45,677 nt of DNA from a bacterium. Its GTDB lineage: Bacteria; Bacteroidota; Bacteroidia; Cytophagales; Cyclobacteriaceae. Below are positions 16,609 through 26,579 of this stretch, piece by piece; position 1 is the first letter of the stretch; each line of letters opens with the position of its first letter. Under the pieces are notes generated by a model, which was given only the letters and a program-made list of their open reading frames with translations, had not been told where the DNA came from and ran no database searches. The stretch spans positions 1-45,677 of the forward strand of contig JANSWY010000034.1 in NCBI GenBank assembly GCA_024743255.1. Direction: 5' to 3'. The translations under genes and the position numbers were made by a program.

Positions 16609-17679
16609 TCAGGAGTTAATTTTAACATAGCTTCCTAACCACTTGATATCAGCAAGGTGATCTGCAAGTGCTACTTGCACGTTTTCTTCCTGGAAATGTC
16701 CATCAAAATCGATGTAAAAAATGTACTTAAACTTGGATCCCACTTTAGCAGGGCGACTTTCTACTTTCGTAAGATTGATTCCTGCTTCATGAAACTTCTG
16801 TAAAAAATTGACCAGTGATCCTGGTTCATGCGGAAGTTTCGCAAGAATTGAAGTCTTGTCTGATCCACTAATAGCATTTTCAAAATGCTTTCCTAAAATT
16901 AAAAATCTAGTATGGTTCTCTGAAGAGTCTTCAATATTCTGAAATTGAATTGGTAAATGATATTGCTTTGCAGCTATGGGGCTACAAATTGCGGCACTAT
17001 TTACCTCCTCTAATGCCATTTTACATGCAGTAGATGTAGAGCTTACCGGCACCAATTTAATGTCTGAAGGAAATGTGTCTGCCAAAAATTTTCGACACTG
17101 CTTAAATGCGATATCCTTAGAGTAGATCCGATCTATTTTCTTCACGTCCTCACTCTGGGCAGCAAACGCGAAATGAATTGGCATAATTATCTCAGCTACA
17201 ATCATTACATCGGATGTTCCCAGAAGATCCATTGTTTCCTGCACAACACCCTCCTGATTATTCTCTACGGGTACAACTCCAAATCGAACCCTCTCTGTTT
17301 CAACAGCCTGAAATACTGCCTCAATATTTACCAATGGTTGATAATCGCTCATGTACCCATATCTCGATTCGGCAGCTTGATGAGTAAAACTTCCTTCTGG
17401 TCCGAGATACGCTACTTTTTCGGGCAATTCGTAATTTCGGCTGACTGCAAAAATCTCAAGAAATATGGCTTCTATTGCTGATCTGTTCAAGGAACCCTCA
17501 TTCAATTCTTCTAGCCTGTCAATGATCGCTTTTTCCCTTTCCGGTCGGTAAATCGTAGCTTTAGTATCCTTTTTAAAATGACCAATTTCCTTAACGATCT
17601 CCAATCGTTTGTTAAGTAAATCAAGGATTTTTTGATCGATTTCATCAATGCCTTTCCGAAGTTCCTGAAGCTTATCCAA
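16609..17679 (-). CDS. pheA: Bifunctional chorismate mutase / prephenate dehydratase
   Basis: A 356-residue P-protein that turns chorismate into prephenate and then phenylpyruvate, the committed branch to phenylalanine. The chorismate mutase domain occupies about residues 1-85 (LRKGIDEIDQKILDLLNKR), the dehydratase about 90-270 (YLGPEGSFTHQAA, VPVENNQEGVV, NHTRFLILG with the key Thr-Arg-Phe), and an ACT regulatory domain the end (PHEPGSLV, ESRP), which normally senses phenylalanine. The frame opens at TTG after an in-frame TAG seven codons upstream and contains no ATG before the first helix, so TTG is the likely start. It stands alone between a lipoprotein gene and divergent glyA. Confidence 0.92.
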   Translation of the reverse strand: MDKLQELRKGIDEIDQKILDLLNKRLEIVKEIGHFKKDTKATIYRPEREKAIIDRLEELNEGSLNRSAIEAIFLEIFAVSRNYELPEKVAYLGPEGSFTHQAAESRYGYMSDYQPLVNIEAVFQAVETERVRFGVVPVENNQEGVVQETMDLLGTSDVMIVAEIIMPIHFAFAAQSEDVKKIDRIYSKDIAFKQCRKFLADTFPSDIKLVPVSSTSTACKMALEEVNSAAICSPIAAKQYHLPIQFQNIEDSSENHTRFLILGKHFENAISGSDKTSILAKLPHEPGSLVNFLQKFHEAGINLTKVESRPAKVGSKFKYIFYIDFDGHFQEENVQVALADHLADIKWLGSYVKINS

Positions 17680-17800
17680 TGTGATATTTTTTAGCCACTA
17701 ATTAATTCCTGCAATTTATGTTGTTTCGGGGGTAATGATGTTTCTTGATAAACATAATTTTCGATGAAGTTTTTGTATTGGTAATATCAACTTCATCTCG

Positions 17801-17808
17801 TATTTTTG
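17801..17808 (+). promoter_or_regulatory. -7 element TATTTTTG for the glyA-tatC-rpiB operon
   Basis: An exact TAnnTTTG lies 28 bases before the glyA ATG. ATTG (17777-17780), 20 bases upstream, is a near match to the -33 TTTG. The leader would be about 20 bases. Confidence 0.5.
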
Positions 17809-17836
17809 GCCTTCATTTTATAAACTCACCAAAATT

Positions 17837-19108
17837 ATGCAGAAAGATAATCAGGTTTTTGATTTGATTCAAAAAGAGCACGAAAGACAACTCAACGGGT
17901 TAGAGTTGATCGCCTCTGAAAATTTCGCTTCCCCTCAGGTTATGGAGGCTGCAGGAAGTGTCCTTACCAATAAATATGCAGAAGGACTTCCTGGAAAAAG
18001 ATATTACGCTGGATGTGAGTTTGTAGATCAGATTGAGAATCTCGCAATTGACCGCATCAAAGAATTATTTGGAGCAACTTGGGCAAATGTTCAGCCTCAC
18101 TCAGGAGCACAGGCTAATGCTGCTGTTATGCTTGCCACCTTGAATGCTGGAGACAAAATATTAGGATTTGATTTATCACACGGTGGTCACCTTACTCACG
18201 GATCAGCAGTAAACTTTTCTGGTAAACTATACCAACCTAGCTTCTATGGAGTAGAAAAAGAAACCGGAACCATTGACATGGATAAAGTTGCTGATACTGC
18301 TAAAAAGGAAATGCCTAAACTTATTATTTGTGGTGCTTCAGCTTACAGCAGAGATTGGGATTACGAAAGTTTTAGAGCAATTGCTGATGAAGTTGGAGCT
18401 CTTCTATTAGCTGACATTTCTCACCCGTCTGGATTAATTGCAAGAGGACTACTTAATGATCCATTAGAATATTGCCATATTGTAACTACAACTACTCACA
18501 AAACTTTAAGAGGTCCAAGAGGAGGTTTGATCATGTTAAGAGATGATTTCGAAAATCCATTTGGTCTAAAAACTCCAAAAGGCGTGGTGAGAAAAATGTC
18601 TTCACTTCTAGATTCAGGAGTTTTCCCTGGAACGCAAGGAGGTCCGTTGGAGCACGTGATTGCTGCAAAAGCTGTAGCATTCGGAGAAGCTCTGTCTGAT
18701 AAATACATGGATTATGTTCTGCAGGTTCAGAAAAATGCTCAGGCAATGGCAACTTCTTTGGTAAACAGAGGATTTGATGTAATATCTCAAGGAACCGACA
18801 ACCACCTAATGCTTATCGACCTTAGATCTAAGGATATTACTGGTAAGGACGCTGAAAACGCTCTGATCAAAGCTGATATCACCGTGAATAAAAACATGGT
18901 TCCATTTGATGACAAATCTCCATTTGTTACATCTGGAATTAGAGTTGGTACCGCTGCAATTACGACCAGAGGTTTAGTAGAATCGGACATGGATAGAATT
19001 GTTGAGTACATTGATAAAGTAATTGCTAATCATGAAAATGAGACAGTAATTAACTCTGTAAGATCAGAAATTAACGAGTGGATGAAAGGTTACCCGCTTT
19101 TCAAATAG
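17837..19108 (+). CDS. glyA: Serine hydroxymethyltransferase
   Basis: A 423-residue PLP enzyme that interconverts serine and glycine with tetrahydrofolate, the main source of one-carbon units. The N-terminal [20 protein letters not shown], the glycine-rich [15 protein letters not shown] and the PLP lysine K222 in [14 protein letters not shown] are all present. Length is normal. It heads a tight operon: tatC begins 1 base after its stop and rpiB overlaps tatC. The three functions are unrelated, so the linkage is probably transcriptional economy. Confidence 0.97.
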   Translation: MQKDNQVFDLIQKEHERQLNGLELIASENFASPQVMEAAGSVLTNKYAEGLPGKRYYAGCEFVDQIENLAIDRIKELFGATWANVQPHSGAQANAAVMLATLNAGDKILGFDLSHGGHLTHGSAVNFSGKLYQPSFYGVEKETGTIDMDKVADTAKKEMPKLIICGASAYSRDWDYESFRAIADEVGALLLADISHPSGLIARGLLNDPLEYCHIVTTTTHKTLRGPRGGLIMLRDDFENPFGLKTPKGVVRKMSSLLDSGVFPGTQGGPLEHVIAAKAVAFGEALSDKYMDYVLQVQKNAQAMATSLVNRGFDVISQGTDNHLMLIDLRSKDITGKDAENALIKADITVNKNMVPFDDKSPFVTSGIRVGTAAITTRGLVESDMDRIVEYIDKVIANHENETVINSVRSEINEWMKGYPLFK

Positions 19109-19109
19109 G

Positions 19110-19958
19110 ATGAGCACACCTTTAGATCAAATAGGAGAGGAATCAGAAATGTCCTTTCTGGACCACCTGGAAGAACTCAGGTGGCACCTTATCAGAGGAC
19201 TAATCGCAATTGCGGTTTTCTCTATTGTGGCATTTCTATTCCCAGACTTCATATTTGGCAAGATCCTTTTGGGTCCCAGACAAGCTGATTTCTGGACTTT
19301 CCAAAAGCTTTGTCAGTTGGGTGAATTTTTGTCGTTCCCATCCCTTTGTTTCAGCCCATCAGAATTTACTATTCAAAGCAGACAGATGACCGGGCAGTTT
19401 ACAATGCATATTACCAGTTCATTTGTAGTAGGAATAATTGTAGCTTTCCCGTACTTCTTTTGGGAAATCTGGAGGTTTATTAGGCCGGGACTTTATCCTA
19501 AAGAAAAGAAGGCAACCCGTGGAGCTGTATTCTATGTCAGTTTTTTGTTTTTGACTGGTGTATTCTTTGGGTACTATATAGCAACACCGATTTCAATCAA
19601 ATTCCTTGCTGATTATCAGATAGACCCTTCGTTTATTAATGAATTTGATATAATCAGCTATGTATCTACAGTAATGACACTTGTCCTTGCTAGCGGGCTG
19701 TTATTCCAATTACCAATTGTGGTCTACTTTCTTTCAAAGGCAGGAATTGTTACTCCTACACTATTGAAGAGTTATAGACGACATGCAATTGTTGTGATAC
19801 TAATTCTTGGAGCAATGATCACTCCTCCTGATCCATTCAGTCAAATACTTATTGCTCTTCCACTATTTATTCTATATGAAGTTGGGATAATTATCTCTGG
19901 AAGAGTGCATCGAAGAAAAGAAAAGCAACTTACAAAACAACTAGAAGAAAATGAGTAA
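19110..19958 (+). CDS. tatC: Twin-arginine translocase subunit TatC
   Basis: A 282-residue polytopic membrane protein, the receptor for twin-arginine signal peptides in folded-protein export. It carries MSFLDHLEELRWHLIRG at the start of the first helix, FxxYF-type segments through the middle (GIIVAFPYFFWEIWRFIRPGL, the classic loop motif), and six predicted membrane helices. The first periplasmic loop is longer than in proteobacteria, with Cys residues in QKLCQLGEFLSFPSLCF, a form seen in Bacteroidota. There is no tatA or tatB gene in the window. The gene overlaps rpiB by eight bases. Confidence 0.94.
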   Translation: MSTPLDQIGEESEMSFLDHLEELRWHLIRGLIAIAVFSIVAFLFPDFIFGKILLGPRQADFWTFQKLCQLGEFLSFPSLCFSPSEFTIQSRQMTGQFTMHITSSFVVGIIVAFPYFFWEIWRFIRPGLYPKEKKATRGAVFYVSFLFLTGVFFGYYIATPISIKFLADYQIDPSFINEFDIISYVSTVMTLVLASGLLFQLPIVVYFLSKAGIVTPTLLKSYRRHAIVVILILGAMITPPDPFSQILIALPLFILYEVGIIISGRVHRRKEKQLTKQLEENE

Positions 19959-20385
19959 GAAAGTAGCCATTGCGGGAGATCACGCAGGGTTTGAGTACAA
20001 AACCAAGCTTAAAGAGTTTTTAGAAAGTAAAGGTTATACGGTTCAGGACTTTGGCCCTCATTCCAAAGACTCTGTGGATTACCCGGACTTTGTTCATCCT
20101 GCGATGGAATCAATTGAAAATGGCACCAACGAAATGGGAATCCTTATCTGCGGGAGCGGAAATGGTGTTAACATGACTGCTAATAAACACAGTGGAATTA
20201 GATCAGCCTTATGTTGGAATACCGACCTTGCAGCTCTTTGTCGTCAGCATAATGATGCCAATGTAATTTGCTTTGCCGAACGGTTCATTTCATACCACTA
20301 TGTTCAGCAAATGGCAGAGATCTTCCTTACCACAGAATTTGAAGGAGGTAGACACCAGAATAGAGTCAATAAAATCAGTTGCTAG
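19951..20385 (+). CDS. rpiB: Ribose-5-phosphate isomerase B
   Basis: A 144-residue RpiB/LacAB-type isomerase that interconverts ribose 5-phosphate and ribulose 5-phosphate in the pentose phosphate pathway. Signatures are AGDHAGFEYK at the N-terminus with the catalytic-region Asp-His, the active-site Cys in GILICGSGNGV, and NDANVICFAERF near the end. It starts inside the end of tatC. Its own 3' end overlaps the convergent membrane-protein gene by 11 bases, with no terminator between them. Confidence 0.95.
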   Translation: MSKKVAIAGDHAGFEYKTKLKEFLESKGYTVQDFGPHSKDSVDYPDFVHPAMESIENGTNEMGILICGSGNGVNMTANKHSGIRSALCWNTDLAALCRQHNDANVICFAERFISYHYVQQMAEIFLTTEFEGGRHQNRVNKISC

Positions 20386-21787
20386 AATAAATATAGTATC
20401 CGGGATACCCTGGCACTTCAGAATATTTACTACTCATCACGGGTATTCTTTCGAATACCTGTGGTAGTACATTCTCCATATCCACAATCAGCTCCGGTGG
20501 ATCCTCCTGAAAGTCCTTCAGAATTTTGACAGCATTGTCATAATAATCGACCTCAATAAATCTTTTCTTCGAAATTGACCAATTCAGGAAGGACATTGTG
20601 GGTACTGCTTCTTTGTAAAGAGTAATATCATCACCAAGCACTAAAAGCTTTCTGTCCTGAAGAATTGCTGGACTCTTTGAAGGAACGAAATATTGGTCAT
20701 AGCTCACCAATTTTCTAACGAGCTTATTCTCATTAAATGGCAAGTACCCAGAAAAGAATATAACTGCCAATATAGAAACAGTAGCTATATGAAGCCACAG
20801 TGCTCTTTTAATCAATAGTAAAAAATGAGCTGCAAAAAATGCCAGAGAAGGGACCGCAAATAATATAATCTGAGAAGAAACTTCGTTCGCATTAATGAAC
20901 AAAAAGCTAACTCCTACAAGCAGGAACAGCATTGCTTGTTGAAACTTCAATTGGAAATTTACAAACTTGGTAGATCCATAAATTTTCACAAATGCCAGCA
21001 ATGTAAAAATGGAAGGTACAATTGCGAGGTACAATATCTGACTTGAGCTAACATAAAATATTTTGTCTACAGACCAATGTGATATGACAAATTGAATGAT
21101 AAACTCATAAAAACTACCTTTTATAAAGAATAGTAATGCAACAATTCCAAATGTTGTGAAAAACCCAAATACCATTAGTAATAACCTCCTTGGCAAAGAA
21201 TTCGAAAACACTATTAGAATCAATAAGAAAGTCACAAACAATATCCATGAAGGGAAATAGAATAGAACAGCGACTGCAAGGTGAATTCCAGTATATAGAA
21301 ATAACTCGTCTCTAGTTTTATTATCAATTCTCTTGAAGATGTTGTTTAGCGCCAGTAAAACAAAAGTTAAGCTTATTAACTGAGGTGAAAGAGTGAAAAA
21401 ATCGAAACTGTAACACATGAAAACAGCAAACATAAAAGCTGGCACGTATGTGTTTTCCCTGTAGCTTTTATTGGCGAGTAAAAAAGAATTGAAAATATAA
21501 CATTGAATGAAAACTAAGGCTGTAGCTAAAAACCTATATGCCGTAACCGATCTTCCGAAAATAAAATCCAGCAATTGATAAGTCCATGCACTAAATGGGC
21601 CTATATCATCCACAACACCAGTGTATAATCCAAAACCATTATTGAGTCTTTCACCTATTAACATCCATTTTAATTCGGGAATTATCATGTCAATCCCAGA
21701 GATGTAATAGGGCAGCCGAAATCCAATGATCACCAGTAACACAAGGATCATCCTGTAAGGGTCGTTAATTCTAAAAAGTGCTATCAA
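20375..21787 (-). CDS. Polytopic membrane protein, function unknown
   Basis: A 470-residue protein with about a dozen membrane helices and a short C-terminal soluble region ending in VPGYPGYYIYSSN. The N-terminus FRINDPYRM and the segment ELKWMLIGERLNNGFGLYTGVVDDIGPFSAW resemble an uncharacterised family I recall in related Cytophagales; the acidic D-D in the first outer loop is reminiscent of GT-C glycosyltransferases, which use lipid-linked donors, but this is only a hint. The frame opens at TTG, and the family-like N-terminus supports that start. It converges on rpiB and is divergent from rbfA. I cannot assign a function. Confidence 0.7.
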   Translation of the reverse strand: MIALFRINDPYRMILVLLVIIGFRLPYYISGIDMIIPELKWMLIGERLNNGFGLYTGVVDDIGPFSAWTYQLLDFIFGRSVTAYRFLATALVFIQCYIFNSFLLANKSYRENTYVPAFMFAVFMCYSFDFFTLSPQLISLTFVLLALNNIFKRIDNKTRDELFLYTGIHLAVAVLFYFPSWILFVTFLLILIVFSNSLPRRLLLMVFGFFTTFGIVALLFFIKGSFYEFIIQFVISHWSVDKIFYVSSSQILYLAIVPSIFTLLAFVKIYGSTKFVNFQLKFQQAMLFLLVGVSFLFINANEVSSQIILFAVPSLAFFAAHFLLLIKRALWLHIATVSILAVIFFSGYLPFNENKLVRKLVSYDQYFVPSKSPAILQDRKLLVLGDDITLYKEAVPTMSFLNWSISKKRFIEVDYYDNAVKILKDFQEDPPELIVDMENVLPQVFERIPVMSSKYSEVPGYPGYYIYSSN

Positions 21788-21854
21788 TGAATTAGATTAT
21801 TGCGGGAGTCACTTATGGCTCGAAATTAACAAATTATTATGGATATTTGCAGCA

Positions 21855-22232
21855 ATGGAAAGTAAGAGACAGCAGAAGTTCGGAAAGCTTATTCAAAAAG
21901 ACCTAAGTGCCATTTTCCAAAAGAACCTGAGAGAAATCACAGGAAATGGCTTGGCTACTATTACAAACGTAAAAATGAGCCCTGATTTGGGGCTTGCTAA
22001 GATTTACATTAGCCTACTTGGTTTCCCTAATGATGAAGAATTCTTTGAAAAGCTCAATGAACGAAAAGGTGAAGTAAGAAGAATACTTGGAAATACTATT
22101 GGAAAGCAGGTGCGAAAAATTCCAGAGCTTGCATTCTACCATGATACTATAGAAGAGCAAGCAACTCATATTGATAAGATTATAGATAACCTTGTTATTC
22201 CCCCAGAAAAGCCTGAAGACGAAGAAGAATAA
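21855..22232 (+). CDS. rbfA: 30S ribosome-binding factor RbfA
   Basis: A 125-residue KH-fold assembly factor that binds immature 30S subunits near the 5' helix of 16S rRNA and aids cold adaptation. Typical features are RQQKFGKLIQKDLSAIFQK, VKMSPDLGLAKIYISLLG, and the C-terminal KIPELAFYHDTIEE. It is followed 2 bases later by an FtsX-like permease gene, a pairing I recall from other Bacteroidota, with no evident functional tie. Confidence 0.94.
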   Translation: MESKRQQKFGKLIQKDLSAIFQKNLREITGNGLATITNVKMSPDLGLAKIYISLLGFPNDEEFFEKLNERKGEVRRILGNTIGKQVRKIPELAFYHDTIEEQATHIDKIIDNLVIPPEKPEDEEE

Positions 22233-22234
22233 AA

Positions 22235-23458
22235 ATGAACCTACCTCTATTTGTCGCGAGAAAATATTTTCTGTCTAGCAAGAAGAAGAACTTCATCAAT
22301 GTCATTGCTATTATCTCCATGGCTGTTGTAGCCAAAGGTACTGCTGCTTTGATTATTGTTTTATCCGTTTTCAATGGATTGGAAGGATTGCTTAGATCAT
22401 TAAATAGTTCCTTCGACCCTGAAATCAAAATAGAGGCAGCCCTGGGTAAATCCTTTCAAAGGTCAGAAGAGGTTATTTCCCAGATAAAATCTGTGCCTGG
22501 AGTAGAAGTTGTAACTGAGGTTATAGAGGACAATGCCTTATTGAAATATGATGATGCCCAAATGATCGTAAGAGTTAAGGGTGTTACCCCAAATTTTCTT
22601 GATCACCATCGCCTTGATGGCCATATCGATTATAGTTCAAAAATCTCCGGAGCTGAGGAAACAAGTTATGCAATAGTTGGTCAGGGAATTATCTACAATC
22701 TGGATATCAATACAGAGAACTTCCTAAAACCGGTACAACTCTACTATCCAAAAAACCTTGAAAAACTGAGCCTCAATACAAGTAACCTTTACACTGTTAA
22801 GGCTATACTGCCTGGAGCTACGTTCGCGGTGGAAAAGCAGTTTGATGATAACTACATAATAGTCCCAATTGGCTTTGCCACAGAGCTGTTTAGTTATGGC
22901 AGTAAACTAAATGCATTAGAATTAAAAGCTTCCAAAGATGCAGACCTTGAAGATTTGCAATCAGATTTAAAGGATCTGCTTGGATCGGATTATAGAGTAT
23001 TAACTAATGATGAATTGCACCAAGACCTTTACAAAATTCTAAAGCTGGAAAAGCTGATCGTATTCATCATACTTACATTAATTATTGGTATTGCATCTGT
23101 TAACATTTACTTCTCCCTCTCAATGCTGGTGCTTGATAAAAAAAGAGATATTAGTTTACTCTACGTAATGGGAGCAAACGCTTCTTTGATCAGAAAGATA
23201 TTTTTGACTGAAGGCATGATAATCTCATTTACAGGAGCCGCAATTGGATTATTGATTGGATTATTTGTTTGCCTCATTCAACAGTATTTCGGAATAGTTG
23301 GTATGGGAATGCAATCTTCTCTAATTAGCGCCTATCCTGTAGAAATTCAACTTCCAGACCTGGCATATACTGTCCTTACGTTAATCATAGTCACAATACT
23401 GGCTTCAATCCATCCAGCAAGACTTGCAGCAAAATCATTTTCTAATACGGAATTGTAA
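22235..23458 (+). CDS. FtsX/LolE-type ABC transporter permease
   Basis: A 407-residue permease of the FtsX/MacB family. The N-terminal amphipathic segment LFVARKYFLSSKKKNFINVIAIISMA precedes the first membrane helix, then a periplasmic domain of about 220 residues, then three helices (about 270-300, 325-350, 375-395). This four-helix plan fits LolC/LolE, which extract lipoproteins for outer-membrane sorting, but also other envelope exporters. There is no ATPase (LolD) gene next to it. It starts 2 bases after rbfA and is probably translationally coupled. Confidence 0.85.
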   Translation: MNLPLFVARKYFLSSKKKNFINVIAIISMAVVAKGTAALIIVLSVFNGLEGLLRSLNSSFDPEIKIEAALGKSFQRSEEVISQIKSVPGVEVVTEVIEDNALLKYDDAQMIVRVKGVTPNFLDHHRLDGHIDYSSKISGAEETSYAIVGQGIIYNLDINTENFLKPVQLYYPKNLEKLSLNTSNLYTVKAILPGATFAVEKQFDDNYIIVPIGFATELFSYGSKLNALELKASKDADLEDLQSDLKDLLGSDYRVLTNDELHQDLYKILKLEKLIVFIILTLIIGIASVNIYFSLSMLVLDKKRDISLLYVMGANASLIRKIFLTEGMIISFTGAAIGLLIGLFVCLIQQYFGIVGMGMQSSLISAYPVEIQLPDLAYTVLTLIIVTILASIHPARLAAKSFSNTEL

Positions 23459-23556
23459 ATAATTCCCTTTTTTACCCAAAAATCTCAGTGAATTATGGGG
23501 CTTTTTTGCTGAGAATTACATTATTTTGAAGGTTTGTAATAAAAAAAAATTTTTGC

Positions 23557-26505
23557 ATGAATGTCTCACCTGACAGACCGTTTCAACTTATTTACTCCTT
23601 ATTCGAACACGAATATCTTGGGTATCTTTTTGAGTCCTTTGTGATTCAGTTGGACGAGAAGAACAGGCTGACATTTTCCCACCAGAATATCTCTTCTAAA
23701 AACGCAGCAGAATTTGCATCAGGCTTAGATGATGCCGACTATGAGTTGATCAAAATGATGGACTCCATGCAGCAGGAAGTTGTTGTTCAACACTTCCAAA
23801 AGAAAAAGATTAAAGTCAGTGAGTTTTTCTTAAAAACATATGACAAGGACAAGGGAAATAAATTACTTCAGCAAGAAATTGATTCCTATCTTGACAAGAG
23901 AAGAAACAAGATATTGCCACTTCTAATCGGTAAGAAATTGTTTGAGATGGGTAATGATGGAGAGCCAGCATGGAAGGAAATCGAGATCATGGATAAGCCG
24001 GCAAAGGTGCTTTTCCATTTCATGAGAAACGAAGACAACACGCATTACTTTCCAACATTAAAATACAATGATGAAAAAGTAATCTTTCAATACAACAATA
24101 GTTATATCGTAGCTGACGAACCGGCCTGGTTGGTTTCTGAGGGAAAACTTTATCATTTTGAAAATGGTGTTGATGGCAAAAAGCTAAAGCCGTTTTTGAA
24201 TAAGAAGTTTATTGTGATCCCTAAAAATGTAGAAGACACATACTACAGAAAGTTTGTTGCTTCAGTGGTGGCTTCCTTTGATGTATATGCAAAAGGCTTT
24301 GATATTGTAACTGAAAGGATCAAACCGGAGGCGATTCTCAATTTTTCGGAATTAGCCAGTGTAGTAAAGGAACCAATGCTATTTGCAACGAATGGTTCAA
24401 CCAATGGAAATGGGAAGGCTGAAGATCAGGAAGACGAAAAAATCCTGTTTGAATTAGCTTTTAAATACGGAGATCAGAGGTATAAAGCCGACAAACTAAA
24501 TCCAGTAAGTGTAACTGTTGAGCAAAATGATGACAGTTATGTTTTTCATAGAATAGTTAGAGAAACCGAAACTGAAAAGAATATCCTAAGATACCTTTCA
24601 GAAAACGGTTTAACGCTAAAAAACTCAAGAGCTACTCTTAGTAAAGCAGAAGCTTTTACCTGGATCAATTACGTAAAAGACTCACTTCCAGAACAAGGCA
24701 TTCGCCTAAACCAAGCAGATAGTACTCAGAAAAAGTACTTCCTGGGAACTACAGAAATTAAATTGGACATCAGAGAAAATATTGATTGGTTTGATATCAA
24801 AGCAATTGTCCAGTTTGGTGAATTCAAAGTAGAATTCAAGGAAATCAGAAAGCTGATATTAAAGAAACAGCGAGAAATAAAACTTCCAAACGGAGAAACT
24901 GCAGTCATTCCAGATTCTTGGTTTACAGAGTATTCCGAGCTCTTTGCTTTTGCTGAAAATGATGATGATGAAAACAATTTAAAACTTCAAAAACATCACC
25001 TTGCACTAGTCCAAGAGCTGAAAAATAACAACCTGGCCAATGTGACCATGAGTCGAAAGCTAGAGAAATTAAAAGAGTTTACAGAAATCGAAGATCATCC
25101 GCTCCCTACCAAGTTTAAAGGAGAATTGAGACCGTACCAGAAAGCTGGTTTTAACTGGATGCAATTTCTGGATCAATACAACTTTGGAGGTTGTCTTGCA
25201 GATGATATGGGTCTTGGTAAAACCGTTCAGACCTTGGCGATGCTTCAGGCTCAGAAAGAATCTGAGAACTGTGGAGCTAACCTTCTGATTATGCCTACTT
25301 CCCTGATTTACAACTGGGAAATGGAGGCTAAAAAATTTACTCCTGACCTCAAGATTTTGGTTTATACCGGAACAAATAGAGAAAAGGATGTAACAAGATT
25401 CGCCAACTACGATCTGGTATTGACCTCCTATGGTATCATCAGATTGGACATTGATATATTGGAAGAGTATTATTTCAACTATGTCATCCTGGATGAATCG
25501 CAGGCTATTAAAAACCCTACTAGTAATATTGCAAAAGCAGTTAAGCAGCTAAAGTCAAGAAGAAAACTAATTCTAACTGGTACTCCAATAGAAAACAGTA
25601 CGCTTGACCTCTGGTCTCAGATGTCTTTTGTCAATCCTGGATTATTGGGTAATCAGTCGTTCTTTAAAAATGAGTTTCTTACTCCAATTGAAAAGAACAG
25701 TGATGAGAAAAAGACTGTCAAGTTAAATGCTATTATCAAGCCTTTTATTTTGAGAAGAGACAAATCTCAAGTGGCTACTGAACTTCCTGAAAAAGTTGAG
25801 AATATAAAGTATTGCACTATGAGCTCAATGCAGGAAGAGTTTTATGAGAAGGAAAAATCGGTCTACAGGAATAAGATTATTGACAGCATTGAGAATGAAG
25901 GATTGCAAGGGTCTCAGATGCTACTCCTTCAAGGTTTGACCAGATTAAGACAAATAGCCAACCACCCTAAAATGGTGGATGAAAATTACAAAGGCGATTC
26001 TGGTAAGATGGAGGATATCACCTTCATGTTAACAAATGCAATCAGTAAAGGACACAAAATATTGGTATTTAGCCAGTTTGTAAAACATCTGAACATCATT
26101 TCTGAATACCTGAAAAGTCAGAGAATTGAATTTGCTTATTTGGATGGTTCAACCAAAGATAGAGCCGGACAAGTGGAGCGTTTTCAAAATGATGATAAGA
26201 TTAAGCTTTTCCTAATTTCCTTGAAAGCGGGTGGAGTTGGTCTTAACCTTACAAAAGCAGACTATGTATTTATCCTTGATCCATGGTGGAACCCTGCTAT
26301 TGAGGCGCAAGCTATTGATAGAGCACACAGGATTGGTCAGGAAAATAGGGTATTTACTTATAAATTTATCACTAAAAACACGGTAGAAGAAAAGATTCTG
26401 ATGCTTCAAAGTGCCAAACTGAAGTTAGCTACCAACTTGATAAGTGTTGAAGAAAGCTTTGTGAAGAGTCTTACTGAAGATGATATCCAGGCTATTTTAA
26501 GCTAG
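23557..26505 (+). CDS. SNF2-family helicase
   Basis: A 982-residue SF2 helicase. The N-terminal 500 or so residues form a divergent SNF2-associated region without recognised motifs. The SNF2 core begins near residue 525 with the Walker A DDMGLGKTVQT, motif II as DESQAIKNP in place of the usual DEAQ or DEGH, motif III LTGTPIENS, and helicase C motifs GGVGLNLTKADYVF and DRAHRIGQ. Such proteins remodel nucleoprotein or RNA polymerase complexes (RapA-like). The gene has an A9T5 tract just before its ATG and no Shine-Dalgarno. There are no defence or methylase genes beside it, so a role in phage defence is not supported. Confidence 0.9.
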   Translation: MNVSPDRPFQLIYSLFEHEYLGYLFESFVIQLDEKNRLTFSHQNISSKNAAEFASGLDDADYELIKMMDSMQQEVVVQHFQKKKIKVSEFFLKTYDKDKGNKLLQQEIDSYLDKRRNKILPLLIGKKLFEMGNDGEPAWKEIEIMDKPAKVLFHFMRNEDNTHYFPTLKYNDEKVIFQYNNSYIVADEPAWLVSEGKLYHFENGVDGKKLKPFLNKKFIVIPKNVEDTYYRKFVASVVASFDVYAKGFDIVTERIKPEAILNFSELASVVKEPMLFATNGSTNGNGKAEDQEDEKILFELAFKYGDQRYKADKLNPVSVTVEQNDDSYVFHRIVRETETEKNILRYLSENGLTLKNSRATLSKAEAFTWINYVKDSLPEQGIRLNQADSTQKKYFLGTTEIKLDIRENIDWFDIKAIVQFGEFKVEFKEIRKLILKKQREIKLPNGETAVIPDSWFTEYSELFAFAENDDDENNLKLQKHHLALVQELKNNNLANVTMSRKLEKLKEFTEIEDHPLPTKFKGELRPYQKAGFNWMQFLDQYNFGGCLADDMGLGKTVQTLAMLQAQKESENCGANLLIMPTSLIYNWEMEAKKFTPDLKILVYTGTNREKDVTRFANYDLVLTSYGIIRLDIDILEEYYFNYVILDESQAIKNPTSNIAKAVKQLKSRRKLILTGTPIENSTLDLWSQMSFVNPGLLGNQSFFKNEFLTPIEKNSDEKKTVKLNAIIKPFILRRDKSQVATELPEKVENIKYCTMSSMQEEFYEKEKSVYRNKIIDSIENEGLQGSQMLLLQGLTRLRQIANHPKMVDENYKGDSGKMEDITFMLTNAISKGHKILVFSQFVKHLNIISEYLKSQRIEFAYLDGSTKDRAGQVERFQNDDKIKLFLISLKAGGVGLNLTKADYVFILDPWWNPAIEAQAIDRAHRIGQENRVFTYKFITKNTVEEKILMLQSAKLKLATNLISVEESFVKSLTEDDIQAILS

Positions 26506-26530
26506 GAAAACCAATAAATGTAAATAATCA

Positions 26531-26560
26531 AAAAAAGGTGCCCATTTGGACACCTTTTTT
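26531..26560. terminator. Bidirectional intrinsic terminator
   Basis: AAAAAAGGTG (26531-26540) is followed by CCCATTTGGA and CACCTTTTTT (26551-26560). The stem GGTG-x-CC/GG-x-CACC has one internal mismatch, a 4-base loop, and A/T runs on both sides, so it can end both the helicase transcript and the convergent large surface-protein transcript. Confidence 0.88.
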
Positions 26561-26579
26561 ACTTTAACGTTATTGCTAT

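Noticed and set aside
23557-26505. SNF2 helicase as part of a phage-defence island
   Set aside because: Neighbours are rbfA, a permease and surface proteins; there is no methylase, nuclease or mobile gene, and such helicases are ordinary in this phylum.
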